The notes under the pieces: model-generated
Database searches by the model: none
Told to the model about the DNA's origin: nothing
What the model saw: the letters and a program-made list of their open reading frames with translations, nothing else
Program-made: the position numbers and the translations under genes
Assembly: GCA_023228065.1 (NCBI GenBank)
Contig: JALOBX010000018.1
Location: forward strand, 1-6,227
Source of the DNA: Candidatus Pacearchaeota archaeon
GTDB taxonomy: Archaea; Nanoarchaeota; Nanoarchaeia; Pacearchaeales; GW2011-AR1
Direction of reading: 5' to 3'
Length of the DNA: 6,227 bases
Shown here: positions 4,912 through 6,227 of the stretch, in pieces
Numbering within the stretch: position 1 is the first letter of the stretch
Layout of the letters: every line of letters begins with the position of its first letter

Positions 4912-6227
4912 TCATTCAAGCACAGCTTTTATTCTCCTTATTCCTGCTGCTGAAGATTCTTCTTTTATTATTTTGAATTTCCCCAATTCGTGAGTGTTAT
5001 TTACATGGGGTCCGGTGCAAATTTCTTTGGAGTACCATTCATCAATTTTTTTTGGTTTGTGGATTGTATAAACAGAAACCATTTCAGGATATTTTGAACC
5101 GAATTCAGATTGAGCGCCCGACGACAAAGCGTCTTTAAGAGGCATTTCTTCACGGGTTATTGTCAATCCTGCGGAAATTATTTCGTTCATCTTTTTTTCA
5201 ATCTGTTTGATTTCGTCTTCGGTAAGCTTTCTGTGGAAGTTAAAATCAAATCTTAATCTTTCGGGTGTAATATTTGAACCGCGTTGTTTTATTTCCTTGT
5301 CTTTCAAAACATATCTTAGAGTTTCGTTAAGAAGGTGTGTTGCTGTATGGAGTTTTTTTGTTGCTTCTGAATTGTCTGCCAAACCTGATTTAAATTTTCC
5401 TTCGGCAGAAGTTCTGGACAAATCCTGATGTTTTTGAAATTCTGCGTTGTATTTTTCCAAGTCAATTTCAATACCTTTCTCGTCGGCAAGTTCTTTAGTC
5501 ATTTCAATCGGGAAACCGTACGACTGGAATAAAAGGAAAGCTTCTTTTCCTGAGATAAATTTTTTATCACCTCTTTTTGTTTTTTTATTACCGATTATTA
5601 TTGTTGGTTGGTTCAATTTTAGATTCATTCTTAAAGGTTCTGCTTGTATTATCTTATTAAAGTAATTTAATCCTTTTTCAAGTGTCTGTAAAAATCTGTT
5701 TTCTTCTGCATCAAGTTCATCAATTATTCTTTTGTGGTTTCTGCTTAATTCCTGATAATCCGGATATTCCTTAATTATTACTTTTGCAATTTCAGATAAA
5801 AATTGTTTATTAATTCCTAATTGCTTTCCAAAGCGAATTGCCCTCCTTATTAATCTTCTTAAAACGTATCCGTGGTCCGAGTTTGAAGGTTTTATTTGTT
5901 TGTTGTCGCCCAAAATAAAAGTTACGCTTCTGACATGGTCTGCAATTATTCTCATCGACTTTTTGTCTTTTTCGTTTGATGTCGAATATTTTTTTCCTGA
6001 AATTTTTTCAATTTCATTTATTATCGGTTTGAAAATTGAAGTTTCATAATTGTCCTCGAGATTATTTAATACCGCAAGAGTTCTTTCAACACCCATTCCC
6101 GTATCAACATTTTTTTGCGCTAATGGGGAAAATTTTCCGTCGTCGGTTTTATTATATTGCATGAAAACGTCATTCCATATTTCAACCCAATTTTCATCTT
6201 TAGGATTGAATTTTTTAGGAGCTTTTT
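4912..6227 (-). CDS. alaS: Alanyl-tRNA synthetase, bacterial type, C-terminal part, lacking the C-Ala domain (5' end outside window)
   Basis: Class II synthetase that attaches alanine to tRNA-Ala and hydrolyses mischarged Ser/Gly-tRNA-Ala. The frame is open to the right edge: residues ending NWVEIWNDVF precede the Met at 6162, so that Met is internal (FMQYN) and not the start. About 437 residues are visible. Window residues 41-48 hold class II motif 3 (DTGMGVER). HGYVLRRLIRRA of the tRNA-recognition helices follows, then ISGKEAFLLFQSYGFP and the editing domain. Its zinc/catalytic site is complete: HTATH (His293 and His297) and C-TGP-H (Cys403 and His407), spaced much as in E. coli. The protein stops 30 residues after that histidine at KAVLE, with no linker coiled coil or C-Ala domain. 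The full protein should thus be about 600 residues rather than the usual 850-900. A basic stretch of about 25 residues before ISGKEAF (NKKTKRGDKK) looks longer than usual. The stop is TGA, adjacent to the surface gene stop. Confidence 0.96.
   Translation of the reverse strand, partial: KAPKKFNPKDENWVEIWNDVFMQYNKTDDGKFSPLAQKNVDTGMGVERTLAVLNNLEDNYETSIFKPIINEIEKISGKKYSTSNEKDKKSMRIIADHVRSVTFILGDNKQIKPSNSDHGYVLRRLIRRAIRFGKQLGINKQFLSEIAKVIIKEYPDYQELSRNHKRIIDELDAEENRFLQTLEKGLNYFNKIIQAEPLRMNLKLNQPTIIIGNKKTKRGDKKFISGKEAFLLFQSYGFPIEMTKELADEKGIEIDLEKYNAEFQKHQDLSRTSAEGKFKSGLADNSEATKKLHTATHLLNETLRYVLKDKEIKQRGSNITPERLRFDFNFHRKLTEDEIKQIEKKMNEIISAGLTITREEMPLKDALSSGAQSEFGSKYPEMVSVYTIHKPKKIDEWYSKEICTGPHVNNTHELGKFKIIKEESSAAGIRRIKAVLE
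4958..4974 (+). terminator. Possible T-rich terminator for the surface gene inside the 3' end of alaS
   Basis: TCTTCTTTTATTATTTT lies about 47-63 bases after the surface gene stop and could act as an archaeal U-rich terminator; a run of eight T at 5046-5053 is a second candidate. No hairpin precedes either. These bases are antisense to Lys/Glu-rich alaS codons, so the T richness may be incidental. Confidence 0.22.

Noticed and set aside
5207..5665. Two plus-strand open frames (5207-5428 and 5447-5665)
   Set aside because: Both are antisense to conserved alaS coding sequence, including the HTATH editing region, and have no features of real proteins.

Overview
The window is AT-rich and gene-dense and reads best as part of a DPANN-type archaeal genome (Pacearchaeota/Woesearchaeota-like), although this is inferred from protein style and no marker gene is present. 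Three things point that way. The internal genes have no Shine-Dalgarno sequence but have TATA-like boxes placed for leaderless or near-leaderless transcripts. The surface protein has an N-terminal half and a membrane-anchored C-terminal domain of a style I associate with these archaea. The transglutaminase-like protein carries a six-cysteine module that I also associate with them. Both aminoacyl-tRNA synthetases look bacterial in type, which is common in DPANN lineages and also in Patescibacteria (CPR), so a CPR bacterium is the main alternative. The standard genetic code fits: TAG, TAA and TGA each end a gene.

Layout. Positions 1-1362 (+) are the C-terminal half of leucyl-tRNA synthetase, cut by the left edge. 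Positions 1397-2497 (+) encode a membrane-anchored transglutaminase/papain-fold protein. Positions 2520-4911 (+) encode a large secreted, repeat-built beta-helix surface protein with a C-terminal membrane anchor. Its frame is broken by an apparent single-base insertion near 3420, so it appears as two overlapping reading frames. Positions 4912-6227 (-) are the C-terminal part of alanyl-tRNA synthetase, cut by the right edge. It ends directly after the editing domain and so lacks the usual C-Ala domain. The surface gene and alaS converge with no bases between their stop codons.

The outer genes supply translation functions (charging of tRNA-Leu and tRNA-Ala). The two inner genes form a cell-envelope pair on one strand, 22 bases apart. 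Each seems to have its own TATA-like box, so they may be transcribed separately. A functional link between the enzyme-like protein and the beta-helix protein is plausible from position and topology but is not shown by the sequence. No RNA genes, CRISPR arrays or insertion sequences were seen, and no gene-free stretch exceeds 40 bases.
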